This document shows positions 24,501 to 36,989 of a stretch of DNA of 64,000 nucleotides, one piece after another (position 1 is the first letter of the stretch; every line of letters begins with the position of its first letter). Origin of the DNA: Dendrophyllia cribrosa (taxonomy: Eukaryota > Cnidaria > Anthozoa > Scleractinia > Dendrophylliidae); the NCBI GenBank assembly GCA_024195265.1, contig JAJLRJ010000008.1:26611932-26675931 (forward strand). The letters run 5' to 3'. The notes under the pieces were generated by a model. It saw only the letters and a program-made list of their open reading frames with translations. It was not told the origin of the DNA and made no database searches. Position numbers and translations under genes: made by a program.

Positions 24501-27500
24501 CTGTGATGTTTATTGTCTGAATTTTTGAAAACAAGTGATGTTGAAGTTGAGTAGAAGAGCAAGAGGACACTTTGTGATGCTTATTAAATTTGTCATGCAT
24601 CTAATTATCTTCAATCCTGGACATAACTGATCAGGTTTCCAAACACCTTGAAGTGGGTTAAAAAAAAAAACTCGGCTGCGCCTCGTTTTTCCAACCCACT
24701 TCTCGGTGTTTGGAAATCCTGATGAAACTCTCTTCCTTGTGTTTGATATATTACTTAATTATTACTTGCACCTCTACAGGAGATGGTGGAGTAGATGCAG
24801 ACCCCATAGAAGCAGGAAGAATGTTTTCTGAGCTGGCAGAACAAGGTCACCCATTTGCACAGGTACAAGGTCAAAGATGGATGTTATTATGCTAGTATTG
24901 GCCATTTGGCTTGAAAAGCTGATCTTTTTTTCTTTTGCTTCAGTTTTCTCTTGCACAGTTATATCACAATGGAATTGGAATGAAAAAGGATTTGAATGTG
25001 GCACTCAGCCTGTATGAGGTACAATGAACAATGCTATTAACCCTTTAATTTCCAGTTTCAAAATACAAATTCTCTTTCCTTGTTCCCATACCTTTCTTGG
25101 GGAGAAGTTAACATATCAAGAGGATTAATCTTAACCCATTCACACCTGAGGATTTTTACGTTTTTGAGTGATTTTCTGCATACACACGCCCCATAGGATT
25201 TCGTGACTGCATATTTGGAGTTACCATTGAAAGTGCTGCTGTTCTAAAACACTGAAGGCTCGAGTTTACTGGAAACGTCATTGTGACGATCTCATTTTGC
25301 TTGCTTGATTTGCAATAAAGGGTCCAATATGAATTATCTACGATTTTTGGTAAGTTCACAGCCATTTTTCATCTTTAGTAGCTGCCTGGTGAGCATCATT
25401 AAGCTTGGAGGTAGTTCAGAGTCCACTTCTCAATGAAGCGAGTTAGTTGTTGTACTTCGTTTGCGAATTTGGCTCGTTGCTCGTTGAACTGGAAAAATGG
25501 CCGCCTGGAAACGAAGCAGCTTTGGGACTCGACTCTGGATGAATTTCTCGACCTACTGCGGCATATTTTGGAAGTTGCGACCACAGGAGAACACAACAAG
25601 CGCGAAATTTCGGCGGTGGGTCGGAGTGGCTGTGGACTTAGTATAAATATGAAATGTGTGCGGAAAGAAACGAACGCTGTCAAAATTCTTGGCCATTTCC
25701 CAGCATGCAGTGCGGTGGTGATATTGAAAATTGAGGCAAGGTCAGTATGCATTAGAACGAGAGGCTAGAGCTCGGCCCGAGCAACGAATAAGAGCAAAAA
25801 AATTCACTGCTAAGCTAGGACTAGGACTGAATTTTGCTGTGAATGTTGATTTTTGGGTTTGCCATGATGATTTGAATAAAAAAAACTAAAGGCAAAAACG
25901 TGATTTTTGTTGTTTTTCTATGACGTTAAAAACGGTAATTTTTGTTATTGTCCAAATTCAAACGCTGATATTCTGCAAAAATCGCTGACTTTTTTGTGTT
26001 TATTGGGTATCTCAATTTGAAAGACTTTCTAGTCAATGCTCACAACTGCTAGTTAAGGCAATGTTCGCACGATTGAGAAAGTTACAATTTTTTAAAGCAG
26101 TGGAGTCTTGTACGGGCGGTTACGGGCGGTTCAGGTGTCAATGGGTTAAGTGATCATATCCTCAATTCTTATGACCTCTCTGTTTGACTAAGCATTGATA
26201 TACAAGGAGAAATTTGATGCTGATTCCTAATGGGCATAAAGAGTTAAAGTAAGTTTCTGGATGTTAGCAAGTCACGTCAAAAGGTGTACCAGACATTTTG
26301 GGCTTCGCCCTTCACGGTACCCTTCTCCGGGATGTTAACGTGGCCAAACGTGGCAACACGTCACTGAGGAATAACTTTGAGCATACACAATCCATCTTTA
26401 ATAAAAACCTTGTGTTCAACCTAGTAATGCTGACCTGGTTTGGCTTTTGTTATGCCTCCCAACTCAAATGCCTTTTTTCATTGGACAAGATTGTGTCACA
26501 TGCCATGGGTGAAAACAGTCTAACTCCCTTGGGCAAACAACAACTTCAGCTTTCTTGAAACTGCGGCAAATTTGGCCTCATGGGAAATAGTGAGTTTTGT
26601 TTCCCCTCAACCCTCAATGTTGCACTCGATGAGGGTCTCGGAGAAACAAAACTCACTATTTTCCTTGGGGCCAGTTATAAGTGCTTAATATTTCACTTTG
26701 AGCCTAAGGCTGATAATGCAAACATTTACATCACAGGCTTACCTCTGTTTGGCCATATCTGTTTATAAAACTAACCACACTAAACTGGGGCAAATTATTT
26801 AGTGTTCTTAAAACTGATGAAAATAGAATAAAAACTCTCAAAATCACTGCCATGTTGTTTAACTTTGTTTTTGTGTTTATTTTGGCAATTTGTGGCTCGC
26901 GAAAGTGATATTTTCAAAATAACAGTTGGACTCGCAAACATTTGAGCGAGTTGAACCGTTATTTGGAAAATATTAAATATGTATGGTTCCAGGAAATATC
27001 CATACCTGTAACGAGGAGGGTCATTAGAAATTTTGAGGGGAGGGCAGAAAGAAAACTATAAAGCTGAACTGGAGGGTCTGGATATTCCCTGGAACAACAT
27101 ATCTTTAGTTAACATTCTGCACAAAAGCAATGAAGGTCAATTAACTTTCTTCAAGTCTTCGCAGCTCTTTACCTCTGCATACTTTCAAGGTTGCTCAGTT
27201 CACTCTCTATGAACGGTATGCTTAAAAGCGTGAACAACTGGATAAACCTGTAGATACACAATTCGTCTTGTGCTGTCTTTATATACAATCAAACAAGGAA
27301 CGCATACAAAAAAGATGCAATAAAATGATGTTGCTCACTGACTGTTCCACTGACTGTATCCTTAGTGTAAAAACAGATACTAATGGGGTCTAAAGAGAGG
27401 GATGTCCAAACCTGTTAACCATGTACAGTTTCTTTGCAGGTCAGTGCACAGAATGGCGTTAGTGAAGCTAATACAATGATTGGTAGGTAAGGTAAATATA

Positions 27501-30500
27501 GTGGTACAGTGTAGATACAGTAATGTTGTAATTTTGTTTGACCACTCACTCAAGTGTCCCTCTCCGGAGAACCTTTCACACAAAAGAAGACAGAACCCAA
27601 TTTTCTAAACTTAATTAATATATGATATACCTGTGATGTTCAATTTATTTTATTTATATTTATTTTTTATTCTTACACATTAACATTGTATTTTTAGCTT
27701 GCAAAGGTGTAATTAAAGGTTCTTTACTTATTAAAAGTGGATAAATTCAAAAGTTAAAAAAAACACGATACAATAAATTTTCGTTTCTTAAGATACTGAA
27801 AAAAAAAATTATCAAAGGAAAGTACTGCTTGACAAGTTTCATGTTAAAGCCTACACTTGAGGAAAAACCCTGTACAGCAGAGTAAACAGCACTATGAAAA
27901 GTTTTCTAGCCATACTATACGATTTCATCAACGGGCTCAAAGTTAGGGTAAAACCACATGACTCATGACTCAAGATTGACAAATGGCATTAAAATTTTGT
28001 GGATTAAAATGTGTGCATATTTTATACATGTGAATATGATCTACAAAATACGTATCCTGCAAAAATTTATTACCCACCAAAAATATATCGTTCCGACCAT
28101 CTTACTCCACTATTTCTAAAACTCGTTAATAAATCATGACGAGAACACAAAGGAAATCACTACCGTGAAGGAGGTCTGGATACCCGGTCTTAATTTGCAT
28201 AGATTTTGGCGATTTTATTCCTTCGTTTTCTAATAAATATAAATTTATATTGCGCAAATATCAACCAATAGAGTTTTCAAATGTGCATTACAACGATTAA
28301 AATAAAATGATTACTAAAACTAGAATTAAAAATGTTACAAAGCTATTGATATAAAAGATGCATAGAAAATAAAAATATTGCAATCGAATGCATGTCTGTA
28401 GATAAGTAATTGTCCAAAAATCTAATATATGTAAAATAACTAATAAATTAATGCAAATAAGCGGTTTTAAAAATATATGTTTTTTACAGAAGATTTAAGT
28501 ACTGATGCAAGTACAGTCCTTAATAATGTCTTAATAATGATCAGTTTGAGAAGCTATTGTATATCAAACACTCGAAAGAATGTTTCATCGATTGTTGCGT
28601 TTCATCGATTGTTGCGCTAAAAGTTGATGCCGTGTAACATGGGTGCGCGGACGATTTTCTTCGCAATTTTTGGTTGCGAGTTTTTGAAGCTGATTCAAGC
28701 TGATTACACGGCGTCAACTTTTAGCGCAACATTGTTGCGCTAAAAATCGTCGTTGCGAATCGTCCTGTATAACATCACCATGATGTTATTAACTTACAAA
28801 AATCAAATCCCTTGCAAGTATTGTTCTGCAACTTAAAGCTGATGCTGGTTGAAGTGAAAAGTGTTGTAATTTGTTGCTTGTCTTTGTTTGTAAAGGAAAT
28901 ATGTACACCACTGGTGAGGCAGGAAGGGTGGATCTTACAAAGGCAGCCGAGTATTTCGCAAAGGCTGCTGAGAAAGGTACACCGGTTCAAAAGGACACTA
29001 TCCCGGCTGAAATATCGTGTTTCCGGCATGATTATGGCCAAGAACTTGCTTTAAGCTTACTTTATTATCTTGAAATTGGAAGAAACCATCGCCAAAAGTG
29101 ATAGAAGCAAAGAAATATGAACTAAACAGACAAAATAATGGCAAGAAAAGTCAAAATTTCACAAGATGGCAAGTTTGATTTCCTGACTGCCTGTCAATAA
29201 ATCAAATTTCATGAACTGAAATCCACTTCAATCCTTATAATCCTACACTTTATCTCCAAACTACTGCTTTTGTTTTGCCCTATAGAATCTTTTTATCCAA
29301 CTAAGTTGTATATTTGGTGGTATTTGGCAATATAACGTGGAAATAAGCTAAGCGAAATTTTGCTATTTTGGTGGGACAGTGTTCCTTTAAAGAAGGAGTT
29401 GTCAGTTTGCTTCTTCAACATGTCGTTTTTATAGAGCAGTTTTCAATTGAGTGTCGTAAAACCAAAACCAAAGTAATTACTCTGACCAATCACAGCAGTC
29501 GTAAACAATCCAATGAACCAGTCAGAGCTCGAAGCAATTACATGTCGGCGGCGCCAAGCGCAGGAAAACGCGTGCGAGCAAGTCACGATTGGTTTTGGTT
29601 TTACTTCTGATTGGTCGAGAAAGTGGCGCGAGATTTTTTAGCCAATCACAAAGCGTAGCAATGCAAAACCAAAGCAATTGTGTTATTACTTTCGACACTC
29701 AATTGAAAACTGCTCTAATATCAACCATTTTAATTCCTATTATAACTTTTATTAACAATGATTTAGAAATACATAGACAAGTAATAACAAGCGATATAAT
29801 ATCCCGACGTTTCAGCGACCTCATGACGCCATTATCAAGGGTACAAATGAGAATAAAATTAACAAATGCGAGTTCAAGAGTAATAACTAATTTACATAGC
29901 GGAGGTGGCTACACAAATATTTTAGCACGGATAGAATCCGTTTGCACATTCAAACTCGGTGTTAATTGTTTGATGTAAAGCATCTCGTTGACTAGACAAT
30001 CAAATTTGTTCATGCATTTCTTGAGAACTTTGAAACAGCTACGTGGATGGCCATAAAAGCACATCATCTTCAATACACAAGCACTATGACAACGACCACG
30101 CGGGTGCTGTCCCTGAGGACCTCCGTAGCTGTTTCAAAGTTCTCAAGAAATGCATGAACAAATTTGATTGTCTAGTCAACGAGATGCTTTACATCAAACA
30201 ATTAACACCGAGTTTGAATGTGCAAACGGATTCTATCCGTGCTAAAATATTTGTGTAGCCACCTCCGCTATGTAAATTAGTTATTACTCTTGAACTCGCA
30301 TTTGTTAATTTTATTCTCATTTGTACCCTTGATAATGGGTCATGAGGTCGCTGAAACGTCGGGATATTATATCGCTTATTATAACTTTTGGTTGAAAATG
30401 CATGCTTAGACTGAATAAACAGCCGCTTTGTTTGAGGTCACTCTTTGTTTCTCGGGCATCTTAAAAGAGCTATGTAATGGGGATTTGACATTTTTGGTTC

Positions 30501-32811
30501 AAAACTGCCCCAATTTAAAACTTGTTACCGTTGTCAGACATGAAATGCTTATAGAACACTAAGAGGGAGAAATCAAGTGAATTTTTCGGAGAGAGAATCA
30601 ACTATAATTTGAGTTTTAACGAGTTTTCCCAAAGATGGTTGGCCCAATTTTTTTAAGTTGCAACCCATTTCTATTCTGGTTATCTGCAGCCCAAGACACT
30701 TATTTTTACTCTTAGAACACTAAAGTAGAGTAATATTAAACAAAACCGGACCATTATTTTTGGTTTTGGCGAGAAAGCCCCTTTTAAAAATGCATTTGCC
30801 TTCCTTAATTGCCAGGTGACATATCCGCCCTTATGTCTCTCGGTGCATTTTACAGTCAAGGTACAGGAGTTGAAAAGGACTACGAAAAGTCATTTAAGTG
30901 CTACAAGGCAGCTGCGGACCAAGGTATACTACAACACTTGTTACTCCTCATAAATTGCTTGATTCTTTTGAGTCTTACCAGTGTCAACCACAGTGGAACA
31001 ATCCCCGTTAATGTGGCCGCCAACGGGCCATAAAAATATGGTCGTATTAACGGAGTGGTCATATTAATAGGGTGGGGTCAAATTAAAATACAGGCCCCTT
31101 GTATATTAACTTGTAACAAAAAACTGTAAATTGAACCATACCAATCAGAAACGAAGATTTTTATCATCTAACAATATGACCAACGAAATTTGCAATCAAT
31201 CGGGTTATTTCTTGACGGTTGCTGGATTTTGTTACTTGAAGAGAAAATGAGGTATCATTTCCTTTTGGTCACTTATATGTCATTTTGCATTAGCTAGTGA
31301 TCGCATTAACGGTGTTAATTTATAAAGAAAATAACAGACTCCAGAAGGTGGTTGTATCAGAAAAACGAGGTTTTCAGATAAAAAAATTACTGAGCTTTTG
31401 TTCGGGCCAAAGAAAAATGGCCACAACAACCATCAGATTAAAAATCTGTCATACAACTACAAGAACCCCACGCCGCCCGCCAAATTAAAGTGTTTGCAGC
31501 TTTTTAGTTGGATTATTATCAAGTGGTTTATTTAACCATCGTTTTGCTCACCAGGTTACCTAACAGCCCAGTACAACATTGGAGTAAACTACTTCTCAGG
31601 TCTTGGTGTTGAGCATGACTTACAGAAGGCAGCTCATTACTTTGATCTTGCTGCTCAGCGAGGACACGTGCCTGCTCAGGTATGATAGTTATGAAACGCA
31701 CTGTTACACTATGCAATCTCCATGCAACTTGTCGTGCTACGAAACATTTCACAGTATAGCATACCATGCACGACCATTGCTGTAATGTGTTGGTACATGT
31801 AGATAGGTAGGAAAAGTCGCACACGAACCACAGGAGGCCCAGTGAAGTTAACTAGCCTGTTCGAGGCGTTCAGATAGTGGAGATTGAAGGATAGGCGGCG
31901 CACAGAAGGAAACATATTGCGAGCGTTGACCGCCAGAGGGTGATAGGTGCGAAAAAGAGCGAGGCGAGATACCAGAACAAATTGTGTTGGTGTACACATG
32001 TACATACACTTGTAATCGCAAAATCACTTTGTGACTTCTTCGTGAATTTATATGTAAAATCTCCCACGGACTGTTTTTTCAACAGCGTGGAAAACTCAAA
32101 ACGTGATGATCTGCAGCTCTCAGAAACCTCTATTTTCATTGGCCTTGTAAAACACAGCTGCTGTTGTTTTTAGGGCTAGGGTCCATTGTTGTGTTGTTTG
32201 TTCTATTGTTCTCTCGAAGGGTATCTGACCAATGGTGTGAGACCTTACGAGAGCTACTACATCGCCCACCCATAACTCGAGTTCTTTAAGTTCTGGACAA
32301 CTTTTCAGATGTCTTGACTTTTACACATGCAGTTAGTATCTTAGAGAAAAAATATTGTAATGAAACTGTTTACGGTGATAAAATAATGAAAGCATACTTG
32401 CATGGTTGATGACTTACATATCAGTTAGAATTCTACATAAATTGAAATTGCTATTATTAAACTCCAAATTACAAACATTTGCACTATCCACCGAAACTCT
32501 GTTTTTAAAAAAAGGTGGACCTTTCCATGGAAAGGTTACTGATCGAGAACAGACCGCGTACAGAGTTCTCTTATTTCCTTTGGAAAAAGCAAAAGAAGTT
32601 GCTAACTCAATTTTTGTGTGTCAATGCTTCATTTCTTTTTCAGATAAATCTTGGAAACATGTACTATTGGGGATATGGAGTTGACAAAGACTGGGAGAAA
32701 TCGAGGGCGCTTTACAGAGGGGCGGCAAAGACAAACAAAAACGCTGAACTTTTGCTTCAAGAACTTGAGGATGAAATGAAAGGACAGAACAACACTGACG
32801 ACCCTTATTAA
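19454..32811 (+). CDS. Probable mitochondrial Sel1-repeat protein
   Basis: Eleven exons with matching phases: 19454-19724, 21608-21760, 22514-22570, 23003-23104, 24780-24862, 24944-25018, 27440-27482, 28896-28976, 30816-30923, 31555-31679 and 32644-32811, giving 421 residues. The start MATNMVACFRCLRPVSQLCR is rich in Arg and poor in acids, as in mitochondrial presequences. Residues ~91-160 are helical with no clear family. From about residue 175 come at least six Sel1-like (TPR-like) repeats, for example AQLYHNGIGMKKDLNVALSL, SLGAFYSQGTGVEKDYEKS and NLGNMYYWGYGVDKDWEKS. Such repeats form a right-handed solenoid that binds proteins. The layout recalls DELE1 (presequence plus repeats), but no diagnostic DELE1 motif is seen, so the name is left open. 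AATAAA lies at 32887-32892. Introns are loaded with MITEs. Confidence 0.85.
19822..19960 (+). repeat. C/T-rich polypyrimidine tract
   Basis: About 140 bp of CCCTCC, CCACTC and CTACCCA variants with almost no purines except scattered A, near the start of intron 1 of the Sel1-repeat gene. Strong strand asymmetry could favour triplex or H-DNA. Confidence 0.9.
20439..20944. mobile_element. MITE with TACCTTATTGG ends and TCGCGAAA-rich arms
   Basis: TACCTTATTGGTACTAATTT at 20439 is matched by the inverse ending GCCAATAAGGTA at 20944. Inside, TCGCG, CGCGAAA and CGCGAACTT motifs recur on both sides, including a small hairpin at 20476-20503. A decayed relative occurs near 23690-24090. No coding content. 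Confidence 0.8.
21040..21190. repeat. TTATCCACTGGATA-type repeat
   Basis: ACTATCCACTGTCCAGATAAAT and TTATCCACTGGATAGTGATTT form imperfect inverted copies within intron 1 of the Sel1-repeat gene. Confidence 0.5.
24250..24755. repeat. Imperfect palindromic repeat in a Sel1-gene intron
   Basis: ATCAAACACTC...GTTTCATCAGG near 24283-24314 is inverted at 24717-24748 (CCTGATGAAAC...GTGTTTGATAT). An inner hairpin pairs GGTTTCCAAACACC (24634) with GGTGTTTGGAAATCC (24705). Its right end is next to exon 5, which begins at 24780. Related sequence is at 28165-28600. Confidence 0.6.
25131..26149. mobile_element. TTAA-flanked element with CCCATT-ACACCTGA ends
   Basis: TTAACCCATTCACACCTGAG at the left and TCAGGTGTCAATGGGTTAA at the right are inverted with one mismatch, and both include TTAA, the piggyBac target site. 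The ~1.0-kb interior has open frames on both strands (25399-25768), which look like chance. Flanks at 25036 (TTAACCCTTTAA) and 26240-26249 (AAAGAGTTAA) may be the ends of an older TTAA element that it entered. Confidence 0.7.
26582..26664. repeat. Short hairpin
   Basis: GGGAAATAGTGAGTTTTGTT and its inverse AACAAAACTCACTATTTTCC enclose about 35 bp in a Sel1-gene intron. Confidence 0.75.
28611..28730. repeat. Hairpin MITE with GTTGCGCTAAAAGTTGA ends
   Basis: GTTGCGCTAAAAGTTGATGC at the left and GCGTCAACTTTTAGCGCAAC at the right form ~27-bp arms with one mismatch; a partial third copy of TTGTTGCGCTAAAA follows at 28732. It ends 166 bp before exon 8 of the Sel1-repeat gene. Confidence 0.75.
29434..29715. 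mobile_element. MITE with GAGCAGTTTTCAATTGAGTG ends and TA duplication
   Basis: The 23-bp ends are near-exact inverted repeats (GAGCAGTTTTCAATTGAGTG / CACTCAATTGAAAACTGCTC) and TA flanks both sides (29432-29433, 29716-29717), as for Tc1/mariner-type insertion. The inside holds several CCAATCA/TGATTGG motifs in both orientations. Confidence 0.85.
29789..30377. mobile_element. Head-on inverted pair of Penelope-like element 3' ends
   Basis: Two ~255-bp arms (29789-30043 and 30124-30377) are almost perfect inverted copies around an 80-bp spacer. The right arm, read on the plus strand, codes for LRSCFKVLKKCMNKFDCLVN, then EMLYIKQLTPSLNVQTDSIR and AKIFV-stop, the usual C-terminus after the GIY-YIG domain of Penelope-like proteins. 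It is followed by a 3' UTR with GCTGAAACGTCGGG. It is a different family from the 52.9-kb element. It lies in an intron of the Sel1-repeat gene. Confidence 0.82.
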
Positions 32812-35790
32812 TGAAACAAAACTCTTCTCTTTCCTTGACCGGGGGTGTGGGCTGAGGGTAAAACATGAGGAACCCTTCTTTGTTCTAATAAATAATCGAG
32901 AGAGGTGGAGGGGCCATAAAGGATTGTTGGGGTGCGAAATATTTGGAAATTAGTTATACACAAGTCAATTCCAACAATGCACGTGTCTGTGGACCAACGC
33001 CCGGCATTATTTTGCAAGAAAAAGTGTGGGTGAACGCTCCATGGCGGGGGCAAACGAGTGTTCAAATATCCCACGGGTCTTTGCATTTAAACTCATACAT
33101 ACGTTGTGATTTTTTCCGGCGATATTTCCATCGTTCTTTTGATCTGCGATCTCGTCATGACCCGATTTAGAGTATGTGAGAGCAAATTTCTCGTCTTAGT
33201 TGACAATCGCAGGTCGGGAATGATGCCAGGATGCTGTGAAGTCGAAAACGCGAGAATGCCAAATACCTGGTGAGAAGAATGCCCAACCCCCGGGATTACA
33301 AACGAGAGCCAAAATGTTCCTCTAATGTCTGAGGGAGGTGGGCATTGCTGAAATAGACTGATTAGATCTGGGTTTAAATCTAAAATCGCTAAATAAATAA
33401 ACGTTAAATTACCTTTAGTTATTTGTTGTGTTGTCGTCCTTTTGCCGTAGAAGTGATATTTTGAGCAACTTAGTTAAAAAACCCACCCATCAGGTAAATC
33501 AAGTTAGATTCATATTTCCCTTTTTGGCCTTTAAGCCCCCTCAGAAAACATACAATGACCCTTCATGGGGTAGGTATGGTAATTTTTCTGGAACAACAAA
33601 ATTTTATTTAACTTTCTCTCTATTTATTTCATGTTTTGTTTTGGATTTTGTCCTTTAACCAACCTATTTAAACTGTCCAACTAATGTGCAGCACTCTACT
33701 ACCTACACCATTGCAATGTACTGTGAATTTTAGGGATCATTCATTTTTTAGGAGGGGAGAGGGCCGGAGGAATCTAGGGGGGGAGGGGGAGGGGGGTGTC
33801 ACCACATTTTGACACTTTTTTTAGGGGAGGGTCACAATTATTTTCCTTCTTGAAAAGGGGGGTTGCAGCAAAAAACACCACCACTTTGTTTTTTTTTTTT
33901 AATTTTTTTTTATTTTGCCACACAAGTAATAACAAAGGAGAATACAATAGAATAATTCAAATAATTTACAAAGAAAAAGTGGCAGTAAGACCAAAAAGAA
34001 ACTACAAAGCTTATACGTGTTTCGGCCTCCCGTAAGTTGACTTTAGAAATAGTTACATGTAAATTGGTTTGTAACACAGCACTGAGTTGCTAAATAAGTA
34101 AAACTAGTAAGGAAGAAAATAAAATGTTATATTCATAGTTTGCAATAATTTTTTTTAATGGACTTTCTTAAAAGAGTAAATTGAATTAGCATTGGCGATT
34201 TCGCTGTCAAGGGAGTTATAAAATGTGGGTCCTTGGAAAAACCATAGTTAATATTTTAAAAGTGCAATTGTTATGAAACCTGAGAAATGTCTTTGTTCGA
34301 TGTTTTTGTTGTCGTTTTTCAGCCTTAACCGTTCACAACACAATAGATGTTGAACTTTTGTTTGAGCAGCTGACCAATAGAAATGGTGCTATTAAGTTAT
34401 TCAGTCGTAGCGTGTGATCAAAAAACAAAAGATGTGAACAGTCAAGTACAGTTCAACATAAATAATTATTGTTAGTAGCTCCTTTGTTATCGCCATTGAA
34501 GTCTGCAAGGTTTCATAACCAGTCCGTCGATTAACTATGGAAAAGCACAGAAAATTTCTTAACATTTGTTGGACAATAAGGTTGTTGGCTTTGAATAGCT
34601 TTATTTTCAGTCATGATAACCAACAAGTACAAACTATAATAACAACAAAATTGCATCAGAGATCAAAATGTAGTTCTTATTACATTAGATATTTATGACC
34701 AAGTTTTTCATTGGAAAAGACAACATTTATACTGTGCTAAGAAATAAATATAGAAAGAGTAGATGCCTCAATTTACTTATTAATAATCAGAACATAAAAC
34801 TTGTGATTATTTCAAACAGAATCATTCTTATATTAATATAAGGTTTATTTAAAGACATGTACAGTGTAAGAGTCTTTGATTTGATTGTTACAATGTACCT
34901 TGAAAAATGGCAAGTAAAACAAGGAACAGACATCATAAATTTTCAATTTAACTACTCTGGCCCACAAAAAGGAAACAAACAACCGCATTTTTATTAAATT
35001 TTTGCGTGATATGGAATCATGGCTTTAATGCTGCCAAATTTAAACAGGTGCCACGAAGCTCTTCAGAACCTCTAACTTTATTGGCCCTGGGTATCACGAA
35101 GCTCTTTTGTTTCAGGGCTAAGGTCCATTCTTCTGTTGTTTGTTCTATTGTTTTCTCAGCCAATCCTGTGAGGCGTTCCAAGAGCTTCATGCCCACCCAG
35201 TTTAAATGCCAGAATGCATCTCAGAGCAGTCAAGATGAATGGGAAAGAAAGAATTAAAGGGACATAATGTTTACCATAATTTTTTTACTTCAATATTCAC
35301 CATATGTATTTTTAGCTACCGAAAGTAACGGCCACCCTTAAGTTGGGACTCCTTTAAGGCCTGCTAATTCCGAAAGTAACAGGGGACACTACTTTCAGAA
35401 CTCTATGGTATTGTAGTATTATTTAATAATTTTATCAGAAATGGGACATCTTAACTTTATAAAAAATGTTTCATTATTGCGAAAAAAAAAGGTCAAGCAA
35501 ACAATGACCCCCCACTCCCAGTGTTCTTTTATGTTAAACCAGAAATCCCTCAGCACACCAGTGGGTACACCATCATCACGTATCATTAATCAATTTTCTC
35601 GAAGATCTATTTACAGACCTACATTGGGTGCTAACGATATCCACAATCAGAGGCAGTTGCTGTAATCTTCTGTTGTTGTTTCCATAGCACTTCCATGTCA
35701 TCCAGGACATCTGTACGAGATCTGCATTGTCCTCAGATTCCATTTCAATCATCTCTGATTAAAGTGTTGCTGTAACCTTTTCACGGTTCG
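32812..35790. other. Intergenic region after the Sel1-repeat gene
   Basis: No credible coding sequence. It contains G-rich low-complexity DNA (33750-33870), an A+T-rich stretch with a likely retroelement tail (33890-34060), and ATC-poor unique-looking DNA to 35280. ORFs here are short and lack family features. Confidence 0.45.
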
Positions 35791-36662
35791 TTAATTGTTT
35801 TTTTTCTTTTTGGTCAGCTTGTCCAGGATTTCCGCTCTTGATAGGTACCGGTTGTTAATGCACCTTTTATTTTGTGCACCTGTTGACTCGCGCCTGCTTT
35901 TAATTCTTTCTATATGATACTTTGCTTGAATGCAATTTACACAGCTATCTCTATGTGCATTATTTGTCAAGACAAGGCATCTGGATGAGAATATCCTGAC
36001 TTCAGATATCTCAATTTCTTCTCGAAGATCTTGCACTTCATGCCTGATATACAAATCAGGTGAAATGGGCGTGTCAGCAGGTAAATCAAACTTGAAGCCA
36101 TGGCAAAAAGTAGACTTTTCAGCAAAATTTAAAACCAAATGTACTTTGTCCAACAGCTTTCCTTTGTTTAATGCAAACACAAAGCCGGGGAAATCGTTTA
36201 GATTTACTGTTCGCTCGTTGAACTTCAACGACACTGTCACCTCCCTTTTCTCGTTATATTGAAAGTTAACTTCTGTTACCACACGGTGGCCATCGTAAAG
36301 CACGTGTTCCACACGTGAGAAACTGATTGAGTTATCACCGTTTACAGACGTTTGCCAGCCGTCATGTGTAGTATTTGGTAAATCGTCCCATTCACTTACA
36401 CTTGGCTCAGTTGTTACTGTAGAATATTCAGAATTTCTTTTTAAATTGAAATATCCACGCTCTCGCACTCCCCCTTTCGATCTTCGACGTTGAGACTTTA
36501 CAACCTCTCCACTGTTTAGCCACAGCTCTTTTATGGCCTTTGTAATGAGGCGTATTGAGACATCATCAACCAAAATATTCTTCTTTTCTTTTTCGACGTG
36601 GTCGTAGATATCCTGACTATAAGAGAAGGCTTCCTTTTCTACCTTGTAGTTTTGTAATAGCC
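35791..36662 (-). CDS. Uncharacterised protein, terminal exon
   Basis: One exon runs from an acceptor (TATATAG|G at 36662) to a stop at 35791, about 290 residues, starting LLQNYKVEKEAFSYSQDIYD. No ATG is needed because the frame is open to the splice site. The middle holds a beta-rich part with FPGFVFALNKGKLLDKVHLV. The C-terminus has a CVNC motif in RDSCVNCIQAKYHIERIK and ends NNRYLSRAEILDKL. Similar C-termini occur in cnidarian proteins tied to THAP/P-element-like transposons; that is a weak, memory-based link. Upstream exons should lie to the right on the minus strand, where the DNA is full of insertions, so none could be joined. It may be a domesticated or dying transposon gene. Confidence 0.5.
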
Positions 36663-36989
36663 TATATAAGCATAAAAATGAACCAATGAATTAATATCCT
36701 TCATACACATACATACATACATACATATTTAATAATCCTGGCAGTCGAAAAAAAACATACTGGTGCCACTTCCTCAACTGCAACGAGAAGCTATATAGGA
36801 TATTAAGAATGGTAGTGAAAAAAAAAAAAAGAATAAATAAATATAGAAGTAAATAGATTACATTATTATATTATCTACAATAATAAAATATCACACCACT
36901 GCACAATATTGTCTTATAGATGGCAAAGCCTTCCTTTGAAAAACAGCAGCAAAGATGTGTCTAAACTTGTATGGGTGGTCCCTGGTGAG

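Noticed and set aside
25399..25768. Overlapping ORFs of 117 and 111 residues on opposite strands
   Set aside because: Both lie within the TTAA-flanked element and have no domain features.
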